From GCA-002790615 sp964438025 (lineage in GTDB: Bacteria > Patescibacteriota > Minisyncoccia > Moranbacterales > UBA2206): a DNA stretch of 39,545 nt. Within the stretch, counting starts at the first letter, position 1. The number at the start of each line of letters is the position of its first letter. Below, piece by piece: positions 1 to 7,163 of this stretch. Location of the stretch: NCBI GenBank assembly GCA_964438025.1, contig CAYTIK010000005.1, forward strand, positions 1 through 39,545, given 5' to 3'. The translations under genes were made by a program, and so were the position numbers. The notes beneath the pieces were generated by a model. The model made no database searches. It was given only the letters and a program-made list of their open reading frames with translations, and was not told the DNA's origin.

Positions 1-64
1 TACCGATAGAAAGTTCTTTTTCATCCCAATGTTGCACTTGTGGGTAGAATGTAGGCTTTTTTAT

Positions 65-92
65 TTGACAAAAAGTATAAAAGTGCTATTTT
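65..92 (+). promoter_or_regulatory. Putative sigma-70 promoter of the first gene
   Basis: TTGACA at 65-70 is followed after 16 bases by TATTTT at 87-92. A better -10 word, TATTAT, lies at 92-97 but would need a 21-base spacer. The untranslated leader carries two small hairpins, TCTGCC/GGCAGA near 99-116 and GTCCCC/GGGGAC at 150-164, the second just ahead of the ribosome binding site. The -35 box is perfect; the -10 choice is uncertain. Confidence 0.5.
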
Positions 93-184
93 ATTATATC
101 TGCCGGATGAGGCAGAAAGGCGGGGCATTGTCCCCAAAATAATTGCACAGTCCCCAACGGGGACACGGCAAAAGGAGGCAAATC

Positions 185-676
185 ATGGGAAAATTTACAA
201 TGAAGGCGTCAATAGATAAATTGGCGAGAGAAATCGAAGGTTACGAAAGAAACAACAAGAATGGAGGGTGTGGTAACGTCGGACATGAAATATTTAGATT
301 TTTCAACTCAGATTTGCAAGTTTTTGGCGCAGTAATAGTTCCGCGGGGCGACGCGCCAGCTTCCGTATCCGAAGGATTTTCTCAAAGTATTTTCAAGTTG
401 GTAATAGAATATGGAGCCACCAATTCCATCTTTCTGTTAAATACTGGGAAGCGTCGGGAACCTGGCAAAAAATATTTTCGTGGTGGCTGGGTATACTGGA
501 ACTCAATACAGGTTTCTTTTCACAACATATTTGCCAGCGATTCAGACACGCTGGTATATGAAGAGGGAATAAGAAACATTTTCAGAATGGTGGACGAAAT
601 GCGCTTTGCTTGCAAGATGGATCAGTTGGGCCATAAGCGCCTGCAAAATCTCGGCGCGACATTCAAACCCGAGTGA
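185..676 (+). CDS. Hypothetical protein, 163 aa, unrecognised
   Basis: I do not recognise this protein. It starts with MGKFTMKASIDK and has a mixed alpha/beta appearance with no signal peptide or membrane segment. A reading frame extends upstream to a TTG at 143, but the ATG at 185 is chosen because AAAGGAGG (171-178) lies six bases before it. That is a near-perfect Shine-Dalgarno sequence, which the housekeeping genes of this window lack. The gene has its own promoter upstream and a strong terminator right after it, so it is probably a single-gene transcript. The Gly/Asn-rich stretch near residues 22-30 and the basic GKRREPGKKYFRGG stretch in the second half are the only notable patches. Function unknown; acquisition from a mobile element is possible but unproven. 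Confidence 0.75.
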   Translation: MGKFTMKASIDKLAREIEGYERNNKNGGCGNVGHEIFRFFNSDLQVFGAVIVPRGDAPASVSEGFSQSIFKLVIEYGATNSIFLLNTGKRREPGKKYFRGGWVYWNSIQVSFHNIFASDSDTLVYEEGIRNIFRMVDEMRFACKMDQLGHKRLQNLGATFKPE

Positions 677-687
677 TCATTCCAAAA

Positions 688-729
688 CGACCCGTGAGCT
701 TGCAACATTCTCACGGGTCGGTTTTTATT
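688..729 (+). terminator. Strong rho-independent terminator
   Basis: A perfect 11-bp stem, CGACCCGTGAG at 688-698 with CTCACGGGTCG at 710-720, has an 11-base loop and is followed by GTTTTTATT. It ends the transcript of the 163-residue gene. Confidence 0.93.
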
Positions 730-755
730 AGACAAAATGTATATCTTAGTATAGG
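729..755 (+). promoter_or_regulatory. Weak promoter candidate for the Cys-rich gene
   Basis: TAGACA (729-734) and TATAGG (750-755) are separated by 15 bases, just after the upstream terminator. Both boxes and the spacing are imperfect, but the gene that follows lies between two terminators and needs its own promoter. Confidence 0.35.
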
Positions 756-794
756 CTGAAATTAAAATAAATCCTACGAAAGGAGGAGACGGGA

Positions 795-1124
795 ATGAAA
801 AAAGATACGCCGAAGGAGACAACGTCTCCTTGCAAGGGTTGTTTCAGGATAAACAATTTTTCCTTTTCAGGCTGTGCCAAGGATTGCGAAAGAATGCGTG
901 GTTATATTAAAAGAGTTCTTTCTCAAAAAGGTTGTTCCCCCTGTAAGGATTTCCGGTGTGGCATACCCGGGGCGAAGTCGAAAGGCAGAGAAGTGTGTTT
1001 AAAATGCCGTTTGCCCCAAATATATGCTGATCAATTGGGAGAAGGTCCGAAATCTTCCATGGGAAAACCCAGAACACCTTTTATCACCGAATGGGATATC
1101 CGGCATGGCCGGACACGTTATTAG
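795..1124 (+). CDS. Cys-rich putative zinc-binding protein, 109 aa
   Basis: No family is recognised. Ten cysteines fall in the first 71 residues: C13-x2-C16, C27-x3-C31, C47-x2-C50, C55 and C68-x2-C71, which fits two or more zinc knuckles. The C-terminal third is Gly/Pro-rich with no cysteine. The start is fixed by the Shine-Dalgarno sequence AAAGGAGGAG, about eight bases before the ATG. The gene lies between two strong terminators and therefore outside the ribosomal protein operon that follows. Its strong SD sequence and separate transcription link it to the preceding 163-residue gene. A DNA- or RNA-binding role is plausible only from the zinc-like motifs. Confidence 0.75.
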   Translation: MKKDTPKETTSPCKGCFRINNFSFSGCAKDCERMRGYIKRVLSQKGCSPCKDFRCGIPGAKSKGREVCLKCRLPQIYADQLGEGPKSSMGKPRTPFITEWDIRHGRTRY

Positions 1125-1163
1125 CAGCCCGCTTCAGATCTTGAGCGGGCTGATTTTATTTTT
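1125..1163 (+). terminator. Rho-independent terminator
   Basis: CAGCCCGCT (1125-1133) pairs with AGCGGGCTG (1144-1152), 9 bp, followed by ATTTTATTTTT. It starts at the base after the stop codon of the Cys-rich gene and separates it from the str operon. Confidence 0.9.
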
Positions 1164-1187
1164 AATTATGTTTACGATAGTTTCAAG

Positions 1188-1216
1188 TTGACACTTATTT
1201 GAATATCCTCTATTAT
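1188..1216 (+). promoter_or_regulatory. Promoter of the str/S10/spc array
   Basis: TTGACA (1188-1193), 17 bases, TATTAT (1211-1216). The same two hexamers at the same spacing recur before the 94-aa/tuf genes, secE and the minus-strand gene pair. Transcription should begin near 1223, giving a leader of about 130 nt. Confidence 0.9.
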
Positions 1217-1222
1217 TATTTT

Positions 1223-1318
1223 GCTAGTTTGACTAGCGGCCCGCCTGCAACGCTTTGCGTAGCAATGCGGGCAGGTTTTTTAATACAAACGATTTGCCGG
1301 ATAGAGTTGCTCTGGCAA
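1223..1318 (+). promoter_or_regulatory. Structured 5' leader of rpsL with attenuator-like hairpin
   Basis: Three hairpins can be drawn: GCTAG/CTAGC (1223-1237); GCCCGC (1239-1244) with GCGGGC (1267-1272), followed by AGGTTTTTT; and TTGCC (1294-1298) with GGCAA (1314-1318) enclosing AGAG/CTCT. The second has the form of an intrinsic terminator lying between the promoter and rpsL. Premature termination or binding by a ribosomal protein is a reasonable inference; no ligand is identified. Confidence 0.55.
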
Positions 1319-1351
1319 GTTTTCATGTTAAGCAATAATCAAAGAGACAAA

Positions 1352-1771
1352 ATGCCTACGATCAATCAATTGAAAAAAAGACCGCGCAAAACCGGGAAGG
1401 CTAAGACTAAGACCCCGGCTTTTAAGAATGTTTTCAATACTTTGAAAAACAAGCCGATGAAGGACAATAGTCCGTTCAAAAGAGGCGTTTGTTTGAAAGT
1501 CAGCACCACCACTCCCAAAAAACCGAATTCCGCGTTACGTAAAATTGCCAGAGTCAGATTGACCAATGGGATGGAAGTGACGGCCTATATTCCCGGTATC
1601 GGGCATAATTTGCAGGAACATTCCATCGTGGTGATTCGCGGCGGGAGAGTGAAAGATTTGCCCGGAGTCAGATACCATGTTGTGCGAGGAGTTTTGGATA
1701 CAGCGGGAGCGGCTAATCGTAAAAGAGGCCGGAGTAAATACGGAGCCAAAATAGAAAAAGCCAAAGGATAA
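1352..1771 (+). CDS. rpsL: 30S ribosomal protein S12
   Basis: S12 (uS12) sits at the decoding centre of the 30S subunit and supports tRNA selection. The protein is 139 aa, starts MPTINQLKKRPRK and contains the family hallmarks TTPKKPNSALRK and GIGHNLQEHSIV, plus the loop with DLPGVRYHVVRG. An in-frame extension of 51 residues back to 1199 is rejected because it would run through the promoter's -10 region and the leader hairpins and has no family similarity. It is the first gene of the str operon, 20 bases ahead of rpsG. No Shine-Dalgarno sequence is visible. Confidence 0.98.
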   Translation: MPTINQLKKRPRKTGKAKTKTPAFKNVFNTLKNKPMKDNSPFKRGVCLKVSTTTPKKPNSALRKIARVRLTNGMEVTAYIPGIGHNLQEHSIVVIRGGRVKDLPGVRYHVVRGVLDTAGAANRKRGRSKYGAKIEKAKG

Positions 1772-1791
1772 TAATTAAGATAAAAAATGGC

Positions 1792-2259
1792 ATGCCACGC
1801 AGAAAAAGAATTTATAAGAAAAATATAAAACCGGATTCACGATTCGGCAGTATTTTGGTGAGCAAAGTTATCAACAGTATCATGGAACGAGGAAAAAAAA
1901 CCGCGGCTGAAAGAATTGTTTACACCTCTTTTGATATTATTCATGAAAAAACTAAAAAAGGCGGCTTGAATGTTTTTGAACAAGCCATTAAGAATGTTTC
2001 GCCGGTGGTGGAATTGAAATCCCGCCGCGTGGGTGGCGCTAATTATCAGATTCCTATCCCGGTTTTGGGTGAAAGAAGGACGACTTTAGCTATCCGCTGG
2101 CTGAAAACCGCCGTGCAAGCCAAAAAAGGCCGCGGGATGGCGGAAAAATTGGCGGAAGAACTGATCGACGCTTCCAATAATACCGGTTCGGCCATTAAGA
2201 AAAAAGACGAGGTTCGCCGCATGGCCGAAGCCAATAAAGCTTTCGCGCACTTCGCGTAA
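1792..2259 (+). CDS. rpsG: 30S ribosomal protein S7
   Basis: S7 (uS7) nucleates assembly of the 30S head and lines the E site. The 155-aa length is typical. The sequence begins MPRRKRIYKK and contains VGGANYQIPIPV and RWLKTA, matching the conserved S7 core. The start is preceded by AAAAAATGGC, giving an out-of-frame ATG five bases upstream; the same AAAAATGGCATG arrangement occurs at rplN. Second gene of the str operon. Confidence 0.98.
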   Translation: MPRRKRIYKKNIKPDSRFGSILVSKVINSIMERGKKTAAERIVYTSFDIIHEKTKKGGLNVFEQAIKNVSPVVELKSRRVGGANYQIPIPVLGERRTTLAIRWLKTAVQAKKGRGMAEKLAEELIDASNNTGSAIKKKDEVRRMAEANKAFAHFA

Positions 2260-2262
2260 AGG

Positions 2263-2375
2263 CGATGCGAATCAACGAATGCATGCGAATTTGCGAATAT
2301 TTTTCTGAATATAGTTTAGTTTAAGATAAAATTTTATGATTCGTAGATTCGAATTATTTGTAGATTCGAATCGGT
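2263..2375 (+). repeat. Inverted array of GAATC/ACGAAT words, rpsG-fusA spacer
   Basis: The left half repeats GCGAAT/ACGAAT words and the right half their complement (ATTCGTAGATTC and related). GAATCAACGAAT at 2269-2280 pairs with ATTCGTAGATTC at 2339-2350 at 11 of 12 positions. The element fills the spacer and ends a few bases before the fusA start, as many spacer elements in this window do. Confidence 0.7.
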
Positions 2376-2381
2376 AAATTT

Positions 2382-4469
2382 ATGTCCAGACAATACCCCA
2401 TCGAAAAATATAGAAATATCGGGATTATCGCCCACATTGACGCCGGAAAAACGACCACGACCGAGCGGGTTTTGTTTTATACCGGCATCACGCACAAGAT
2501 TGGCGAAGTGCATGAAGGCGAAGCCGTAATGGATTGGATGGAACAAGAAAGAGAGCGGGGCATCACCATTACTTCCGCCGCCACGACTTGTTTTTGGAAA
2601 GATCACCAGATCAATATCATCGATACGCCAGGGCATGTGGATTTTACCGTGGAAGTCGAGCGGTCGCTGAGAGTTTTAGATGGCGGAGTGGTGGTTTTTG
2701 ACGGCAAAGAAGGCGTGGAACCGCAATCAGAAACAGTCTGGCGCCAGGCGGAAAAATATACCGTACCCAGGCTGTGTTTTATCAATAAAATAGATAAAGA
2801 AGGAGCGGATTTTGATTTTTCACTAAATTCTATTTGGAATCGCTTGAGTTCGCACGCGGTGGCCATTCAAATTCCTATCGGCGTCAGAGGTGATTTTGCC
2901 GGCGTGATTGATTTGATGAAAATGAAAGCGTATTATTTTGAAGGCGAAAAAGGTGAAATCGTGATTGAAAAAGAAATTCCGGAAGAATTGTCAGCCAAAG
3001 CTCAAGAATGGCGCGAAAAAATGGTAGAAAAAATTGCGGAAACCGACAATAATTTGACGGAAAAATATTTAAATGCCAAAAGAATTTCTATTCCGGAATT
3101 AAAAGCGGCTTTAAGAAAATCCGTCATCGCAGCCAAGATGTTTCCAGTTTTAATCGGCACCGCGCTGCGCAATAAAGGCGTCCAATTAGTGCTGGATGCC
3201 GTTGTGGATTATCTGCCTTCACCGCTGGATGTGCCAGCTATTAAAGGCATGGATCCTAATAATGAAAACAAAGAAGTTGAAATTAAAAATGACGACCAAG
3301 CGCCTTTTGCCGCCCTGGCTTTTAAAGTCGCCACCGATCCGTTTGTGGGGCAATTGACTTTTTTCCGGGTTTATTCCGGGACACTCAAGGCCGGTTCTTA
3401 CGTTATTAATTCCAGCAAAGGCGAAAAAGAAAGAATCAGCCGGATTTTGCGGATGCATGCCAATCATCGGGAAGAAATCGAGGAAATTTATGCCGGCGGC
3501 ATCGGAGCGCTGGTCGGCATGAAAAACACCTCCACCGGGGATACTTTGTGCGATGTTGATCATCCGGTTATTTTGGAATCAATAACTTTTCCGGAACCGG
3601 TCATTTCCATCGCCATCGAGCCGAAGACCAAAGCTGATCAGGAAAAAATGGGTTTTGCTTTGCGCAAGCTGGCCGAAGAAGATCCGACTTTCAAAGTGCG
3701 CAATGATGAGGAAACCGGCGAAGTCATAATTTCCGGCATGGGTGAATTGCATCTGGATATTATTGTCGACCGGATGAAAAGAGAATTTAAAGTTGAAGCC
3801 AATATCGGACAGCCGCAAGTGGCTTACCGAGAAACCATAAAATCTTCGGCCGAAGCGGAAGGCAAATATATCCGCCAGTCTGGGGGTAAAGGTCAGTATG
3901 GCCATTGCTGGCTCAAAGTGGAACCGCAAGAACCGGGAACGGGTTTTGAATTTGCCGACGAAATTAAAGGCGGAGTCATTCCGCAAGAATATATTCCCGC
4001 TATTGAAAAAGGCGTGAAAGCTGCCATGGATAATGGCGTGGTGGCCGGCTATCCTTTAGTCGATATCAAAGCGACTGTTTATGACGGATCTTATCATGAT
4101 GTGGATTCTTCAGAAGCGGCCTTTAAAATTGCTGGATCATTGGCACTCAAAGAAGCGGTACGCCGGTCTAAGCCGATTATTTTGGAACCGATTATGAAAG
4201 TAGATGTTATTACGCCAGAACAATTTATGGGAGATGTGGTAGGCGATTTGAATTCCAAGAGAGGTGTAATTAAGGAAATGAATGACCGCGGCGAAGGTAA
4301 TTCTCGAGTAAAGGTAATTGATGCGGAAGTCCCGCTATCGTCCATGTTCGGCTATGCTACCCAATTACGTTCCATGACCCAAGGCCGGGCCAACTACGCC
4401 ATGGAGTTTGACCATTACAGCGAAGTGCCCAAAAGTTTGGCGGAGCAGATAATCGGCGGAAAAAAATAA
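2382..4469 (+). CDS. fusA: Elongation factor G
   Basis: EF-G is the GTPase that drives translocation of tRNA and mRNA on the ribosome and, with ribosome recycling factor, subunit splitting. The protein is 695 aa, the usual length. The GTPase motifs are AHIDAGKT (17-24), DTPGH (81-85) and NKID (135-138); the switch I region has ERERGITI. Domains II to V follow, including the domain IV core RQSGGKGQYGHCW. It is third in the str operon. A new consensus promoter begins seven bases after its stop codon, so tuf can also be transcribed separately. Confidence 0.98.
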   Translation: MSRQYPIEKYRNIGIIAHIDAGKTTTTERVLFYTGITHKIGEVHEGEAVMDWMEQERERGITITSAATTCFWKDHQINIIDTPGHVDFTVEVERSLRVLDGGVVVFDGKEGVEPQSETVWRQAEKYTVPRLCFINKIDKEGADFDFSLNSIWNRLSSHAVAIQIPIGVRGDFAGVIDLMKMKAYYFEGEKGEIVIEKEIPEELSAKAQEWREKMVEKIAETDNNLTEKYLNAKRISIPELKAALRKSVIAAKMFPVLIGTALRNKGVQLVLDAVVDYLPSPLDVPAIKGMDPNNENKEVEIKNDDQAPFAALAFKVATDPFVGQLTFFRVYSGTLKAGSYVINSSKGEKERISRILRMHANHREEIEEIYAGGIGALVGMKNTSTGDTLCDVDHPVILESITFPEPVISIAIEPKTKADQEKMGFALRKLAEEDPTFKVRNDEETGEVIISGMGELHLDIIVDRMKREFKVEANIGQPQVAYRETIKSSAEAEGKYIRQSGGKGQYGHCWLKVEPQEPGTGFEFADEIKGGVIPQEYIPAIEKGVKAAMDNGVVAGYPLVDIKATVYDGSYHDVDSSEAAFKIAGSLALKEAVRRSKPIILEPIMKVDVITPEQFMGDVVGDLNSKRGVIKEMNDRGEGNSRVKVIDAEVPLSSMFGYATQLRSMTQGRANYAMEFDHYSEVPKSLAEQIIGGKK

Positions 4470-4476
4470 TTTTCAG

Positions 4477-4505
4477 TTGACAAAAAAAACTTTTTCTATT
4501 ATTAT
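4477..4505 (+). promoter_or_regulatory. Internal promoter for the 94-aa gene and tuf
   Basis: TTGACA (4477-4482), 17-base spacer, TATTAT (4500-4505), both boxes matching the other strong promoters of the window. It lies just after the fusA stop and explains how EF-Tu could be made in excess of the other str products. Confidence 0.88.
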
Positions 4506-4547
4506 TTACTTTGCAGGCGCAAAAAATTTTTTTATCAGAACAGAAAA

Positions 4548-4832
4548 ATGGTAGACAAAAAATTAAAAGAAGCCTTGGAACTTTTGGGTGGAAAAGCGAT
4601 TTTGAAAGACCAAGAAGATTATTATATCCTTTTGACTTTGAAGGAATTCCGCAAAATGAAGCAGGAAGGCATAGAAGGCTTGACAAAGCAAGAATTGGTT
4701 GATAAGATTAACACCGATATCGCCATGTGGAGGATGAATCAAGAAAAGGAAGAAGATGCCTTGGATTCTGTTAATTGGGAAGAGTTTGAAAAAGCGGAAA
4801 GCGCGGAAGAAATTCAATACGAAAAAACTTGA
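4548..4832 (+). CDS. Small acidic hypothetical protein between fusA and tuf, 94 aa
   Basis: I do not recognise a named family. The sequence is strongly helical and acidic, with a core LKEALELLGGKAILKDQEDY, a KMKQEGIEGLTKQELVDKIN helix and an acidic tail rich in Glu (EEFEKAESAEE). There is no signal peptide or membrane segment. It is the first gene after a consensus internal promoter and lies 37 bases ahead of tuf, so it should be transcribed with EF-Tu. Codon use resembles its neighbours. A translation-associated role is suggested only by location. The start at 4548 is the first ATG after the promoter in this frame. Confidence 0.75.
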   Translation: MVDKKLKEALELLGGKAILKDQEDYYILLTLKEFRKMKQEGIEGLTKQELVDKINTDIAMWRMNQEKEEDALDSVNWEEFEKAESAEEIQYEKT

Positions 4833-4869
4833 TTTTTATTTAGTCTAATATTTAAAAAAATTAAAAAAT

Positions 4870-6063
4870 ATGGCAGCAGAAAAATTTGAAAGAACTAAAC
4901 CGCATATTAATGTCGGCACCATCGGTCATGTTGATCATGGAAAAACTACCTTGACAGCGGCAATCTTAAAAGTACTCAGCTATTCAGGAAAGGCTAAACC
5001 GAAAGGCGTGGATGAAATCGATAAGGCGCCCGAAGAAAGAGAGCGCGGCATTACGATTGCCACCGCTCACTGTGAATATGAATCAGACGCACGACATTAC
5101 GCGCACGTCGATTGTCCGGGACATGCTGATTACATCAAAAATATGATTACCGGTGCCGCCCAGATGGACGGAGCGATTTTAGTCGTGGCGGCGACTGATG
5201 GTCCGATGCCGCAAACCCGTGAGCACATTCTATTGGCTAAACAAGTCGGCGTTCCGGAAATTATTGTTTTCTTGAATAAAGTCGATATGGTAGACGATCC
5301 GGAATTGATTGAATTGGTTGAGGCTGAAGTACGCGAACTTCTGACTAAATATGAATTTGACGGTAAAAATGCGGCGGTGATCCGCGGATCAGCTTTAAAG
5401 GCCTTGGAATCTAAGTCAGCTGAAGATGAAGCAGCGAAGCCGATTTCGGATCTGATCAAAGCCCTGGATGAAAAAATTCCAGTGCCGGTACGCGAAACTG
5501 ACAAGCCATTCTTGATGCCGATTGAAGATATTTTTTCCATTGAAGGCCGCGGTACTGTAGTGACCGGTAGGATTGAAAGAGGCATCGTGAATATCAACGA
5601 AGAGGTGGAAATTGTCGGCCTGAAAGCTACGCAAAAAACCACCGTTACGGGAATCGAAATGTTCAATAAATCTTTAGACAGAGGCGAAGCGGGAGATAAC
5701 GCCGGAGTATTGCTTCGCGGTGTCAAAAAAGAAGACGTGGAAAGAGGCCAAGTGGTCGCTAAGCCTGGTTCAATTACTCCGCACACGGATTTTGAAGGCG
5801 AAGTCTATATTTTGACCAAAGAAGAAGGCGGCCGGCATACCCCGTTTTTTAAGGGTTATAAGCCGCAGTTTTATATCCGGACGACCGATGTGACTGGCGA
5901 AGTGATCCTGCCGGAAGGCACGGAAATGATTATGCCGGGAGACACGGTGAATATTTCGGTTAAACTTTTAGCTCCAGTTGCGATGGAAGAAGGTATGCGC
6001 TTCGCCATCCGCGAAGGCGGCAAGACAGTCGGTGCCGGAGTGACCACAAAAATATTAAAATAA
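4870..6063 (+). CDS. tuf: Elongation factor Tu
   Basis: EF-Tu delivers aminoacyl-tRNA to the ribosomal A site as a GTP complex. The protein is 397 aa. Motifs are GHVDHGKT (19-26), the switch region with EERERGITIATAH, DCPGH (82-86) and NKVD (137-140); domains II and III follow with the usual IEDIFSIEGRGTVVTGRIERG and VAMEEGMRFAIREGG stretches. It follows the 94-aa gene and precedes rpsJ, joining the str and S10 clusters. Position 82 of the classic H-x-D-C-P-G-H motif is retained, so it should be an active factor. Confidence 0.99.
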   Translation: MAAEKFERTKPHINVGTIGHVDHGKTTLTAAILKVLSYSGKAKPKGVDEIDKAPEERERGITIATAHCEYESDARHYAHVDCPGHADYIKNMITGAAQMDGAILVVAATDGPMPQTREHILLAKQVGVPEIIVFLNKVDMVDDPELIELVEAEVRELLTKYEFDGKNAAVIRGSALKALESKSAEDEAAKPISDLIKALDEKIPVPVRETDKPFLMPIEDIFSIEGRGTVVTGRIERGIVNINEEVEIVGLKATQKTTVTGIEMFNKSLDRGEAGDNAGVLLRGVKKEDVERGQVVAKPGSITPHTDFEGEVYILTKEEGGRHTPFFKGYKPQFYIRTTDVTGEVILPEGTEMIMPGDTVNISVKLLAPVAMEEGMRFAIREGGKTVGAGVTTKILK

Positions 6064-6080
6064 TAAAGTTTTTTCTTAGT

Positions 6081-6102
6081 CCTGTCAGTCACGACTGACG
6101 GG
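6081..6102 (+). other. Hairpin in the tuf-rpsJ spacer
   Basis: CCTGTCAGT (6081-6089) pairs with ACTGACGGG (6094-6102) through a CACG loop, with one G-T pair. It lacks a T-run, so it is not called a terminator; an RNA-processing or stabilising hairpin after tuf is possible. Confidence 0.5.
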
Positions 6103-6145
6103 ATTATAGAGTAAATTTTAAAAACACTCTGAATTTTCATTAAAA

Positions 6146-6472
6146 ATGGCACACAAGGAAGAAGAAGCAAAATCAAGGATCAGGATTAAGATCAAGGCTT
6201 ATGACAATAAGATCATTGATCAATCAGCCAAGCAGATCGTGGAAACGGCTGAAAGGACGGGCGCCAGTATTTCCGGACCAGTCCCGCTTCCGACGGAAGT
6301 CAGGAAATTCACTGTCAACCGGTCGACTTTTGTCCACAAAGACGCCCGCGATCAATACGAAATGCGTGTGCATAAAAGATTGATTGATATTTTAAGCCCG
6401 AATCAGAAAACCATCGATAGTTTAACTAATCTTGATTTGCCGGCCGGAGTTGACATTGAGATAAAAATGTAG
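6146..6472 (+). CDS. rpsJ: 30S ribosomal protein S10
   Basis: S10 (uS10) is a 30S head protein and, as NusE, a partner of NusB in antitermination. The protein is 108 aa with the conserved core RIKIKAYDNKIID, SGPVPLPTE and HKDARDQYEMRVHKR. A short charged N-terminus precedes the core. It is the first S10-operon gene, here placed directly after tuf without its own obvious promoter. No Shine-Dalgarno sequence is visible. Confidence 0.98.
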   Translation: MAHKEEEAKSRIRIKIKAYDNKIIDQSAKQIVETAERTGASISGPVPLPTEVRKFTVNRSTFVHKDARDQYEMRVHKRLIDILSPNQKTIDSLTNLDLPAGVDIEIKM

Positions 6473-6495
6473 GAAAATAGATTACCTAGTTAAAG

Positions 6496-6578
6496 TCTCC
6501 CGCTAAGGCGGGAGATACTCAGCTAGCCAAATTTTTGAATTTTTTGAAATTTTGGGACTGGCTTTAGACCAGTTTTTT
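6496..6578 (+). promoter_or_regulatory. Hairpins and possible attenuator between rpsJ and rplC
   Basis: TCTCCCGC (6496-6503) pairs perfectly with GCGGGAGA (6508-6515) through a TAAG loop. Further on, ACTGG (6557-6561) pairs with CCAGT (6569-6573), followed directly by six T residues, a weak intrinsic-terminator form. In enterobacteria the S10 operon is attenuated by L4 upstream of rpsJ; here any similar control would act after rpsJ, which is an inference. Confidence 0.5.
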
Positions 6579-6605
6579 GTTTGCCCCGCACTAATAAAGA
6601 AATAT

Positions 6606-7163
6606 ATGGAAAAATTCATCTTAGGTAAAAAAATAGGCATGACGACAGTTTATGATGAAAAGGGCGCCCAAAACCTGACGCTGATTGAATGTTCCTCTAA
6701 AGTGTCATTATTGCGGACGAAAGAAAAAGATGGTTATGAATCTGTACAGCTTAGTCTGCAAAAAACTAAAAAAAGAGTAACGAAAAAAGAATTTAGAATT
6801 GAAAATTCAACCTTGAAAGTAGGCGATGTAATCAATGTTGAACTTTTTCTCCCGGGAGAAAAAGTTTTTGTTACAGGGATAACCAAAGCCAAAGGATTCC
6901 AAGGTGTAGTTAAGAGGCATGGCTTTAAAGGTGGACCAAAATCTCACGGACATAAACATAATTTACGGGCTCCTGGCTCAATTGGATCTGGGTTTCCGGA
7001 ACATGTAATTAAGGGCAAAAGAATGGCTGGACGCATGGGCGGAATTGGAGCGACGAGCCAGAATTTGAAAGTTATTTTAGTGGACAAAGAAAAGCAGATA
7101 ATCGGAGTCAAAGGTGCGGTTCCGGGAATTCCGGGAACCGCCGTGGCGGTTTATAAGAAATAA
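6606..7163 (+). CDS. rplC: 50S ribosomal protein L3
   Basis: L3 (uL3) binds 23S rRNA near the peptidyl transferase centre and starts 50S assembly. The protein is 185 aa from MEKFILGKKIGMT, a little shorter than the usual 205-210. Conserved stretches include GKKIGMTTVYDEKG, KGFQGVVKRHGFKGGPKSHGH, RAPGSIG and KRMAGRMGG. An upstream in-frame extension of 18 residues is rejected because it crosses the attenuator-like hairpin and is absent from L3. It ends directly against the rplD start (no spacer). Confidence 0.98.
   Translation: MEKFILGKKIGMTTVYDEKGAQNLTLIECSSKVSLLRTKEKDGYESVQLSLQKTKKRVTKKEFRIENSTLKVGDVINVELFLPGEKVFVTGITKAKGFQGVVKRHGFKGGPKSHGHKHNLRAPGSIGSGFPEHVIKGKRMAGRMGGIGATSQNLKVILVDKEKQIIGVKGAVPGIPGTAVAVYKK

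Noticed and set aside
2..139. Open frame at the left edge before the first gene
   Set aside because: It runs through a promoter, lacks a start and looks like random A/T-rich translation.
1199..1351. N-terminal extension of S12 by 51 residues
   Set aside because: It covers the promoter's -10 region and the leader hairpins and has no S12 similarity; the family start MPTINQL is at 1352.
5130..5786. Long minus-strand frame opposite tuf (218 codons)
   Set aside because: A shadow of the biased codon use of tuf; no promoter, no family similarity.
6552..6605. N-terminal extension of L3 by 18 residues
   Set aside because: It reads through a hairpin plus T-run and is foreign to L3.
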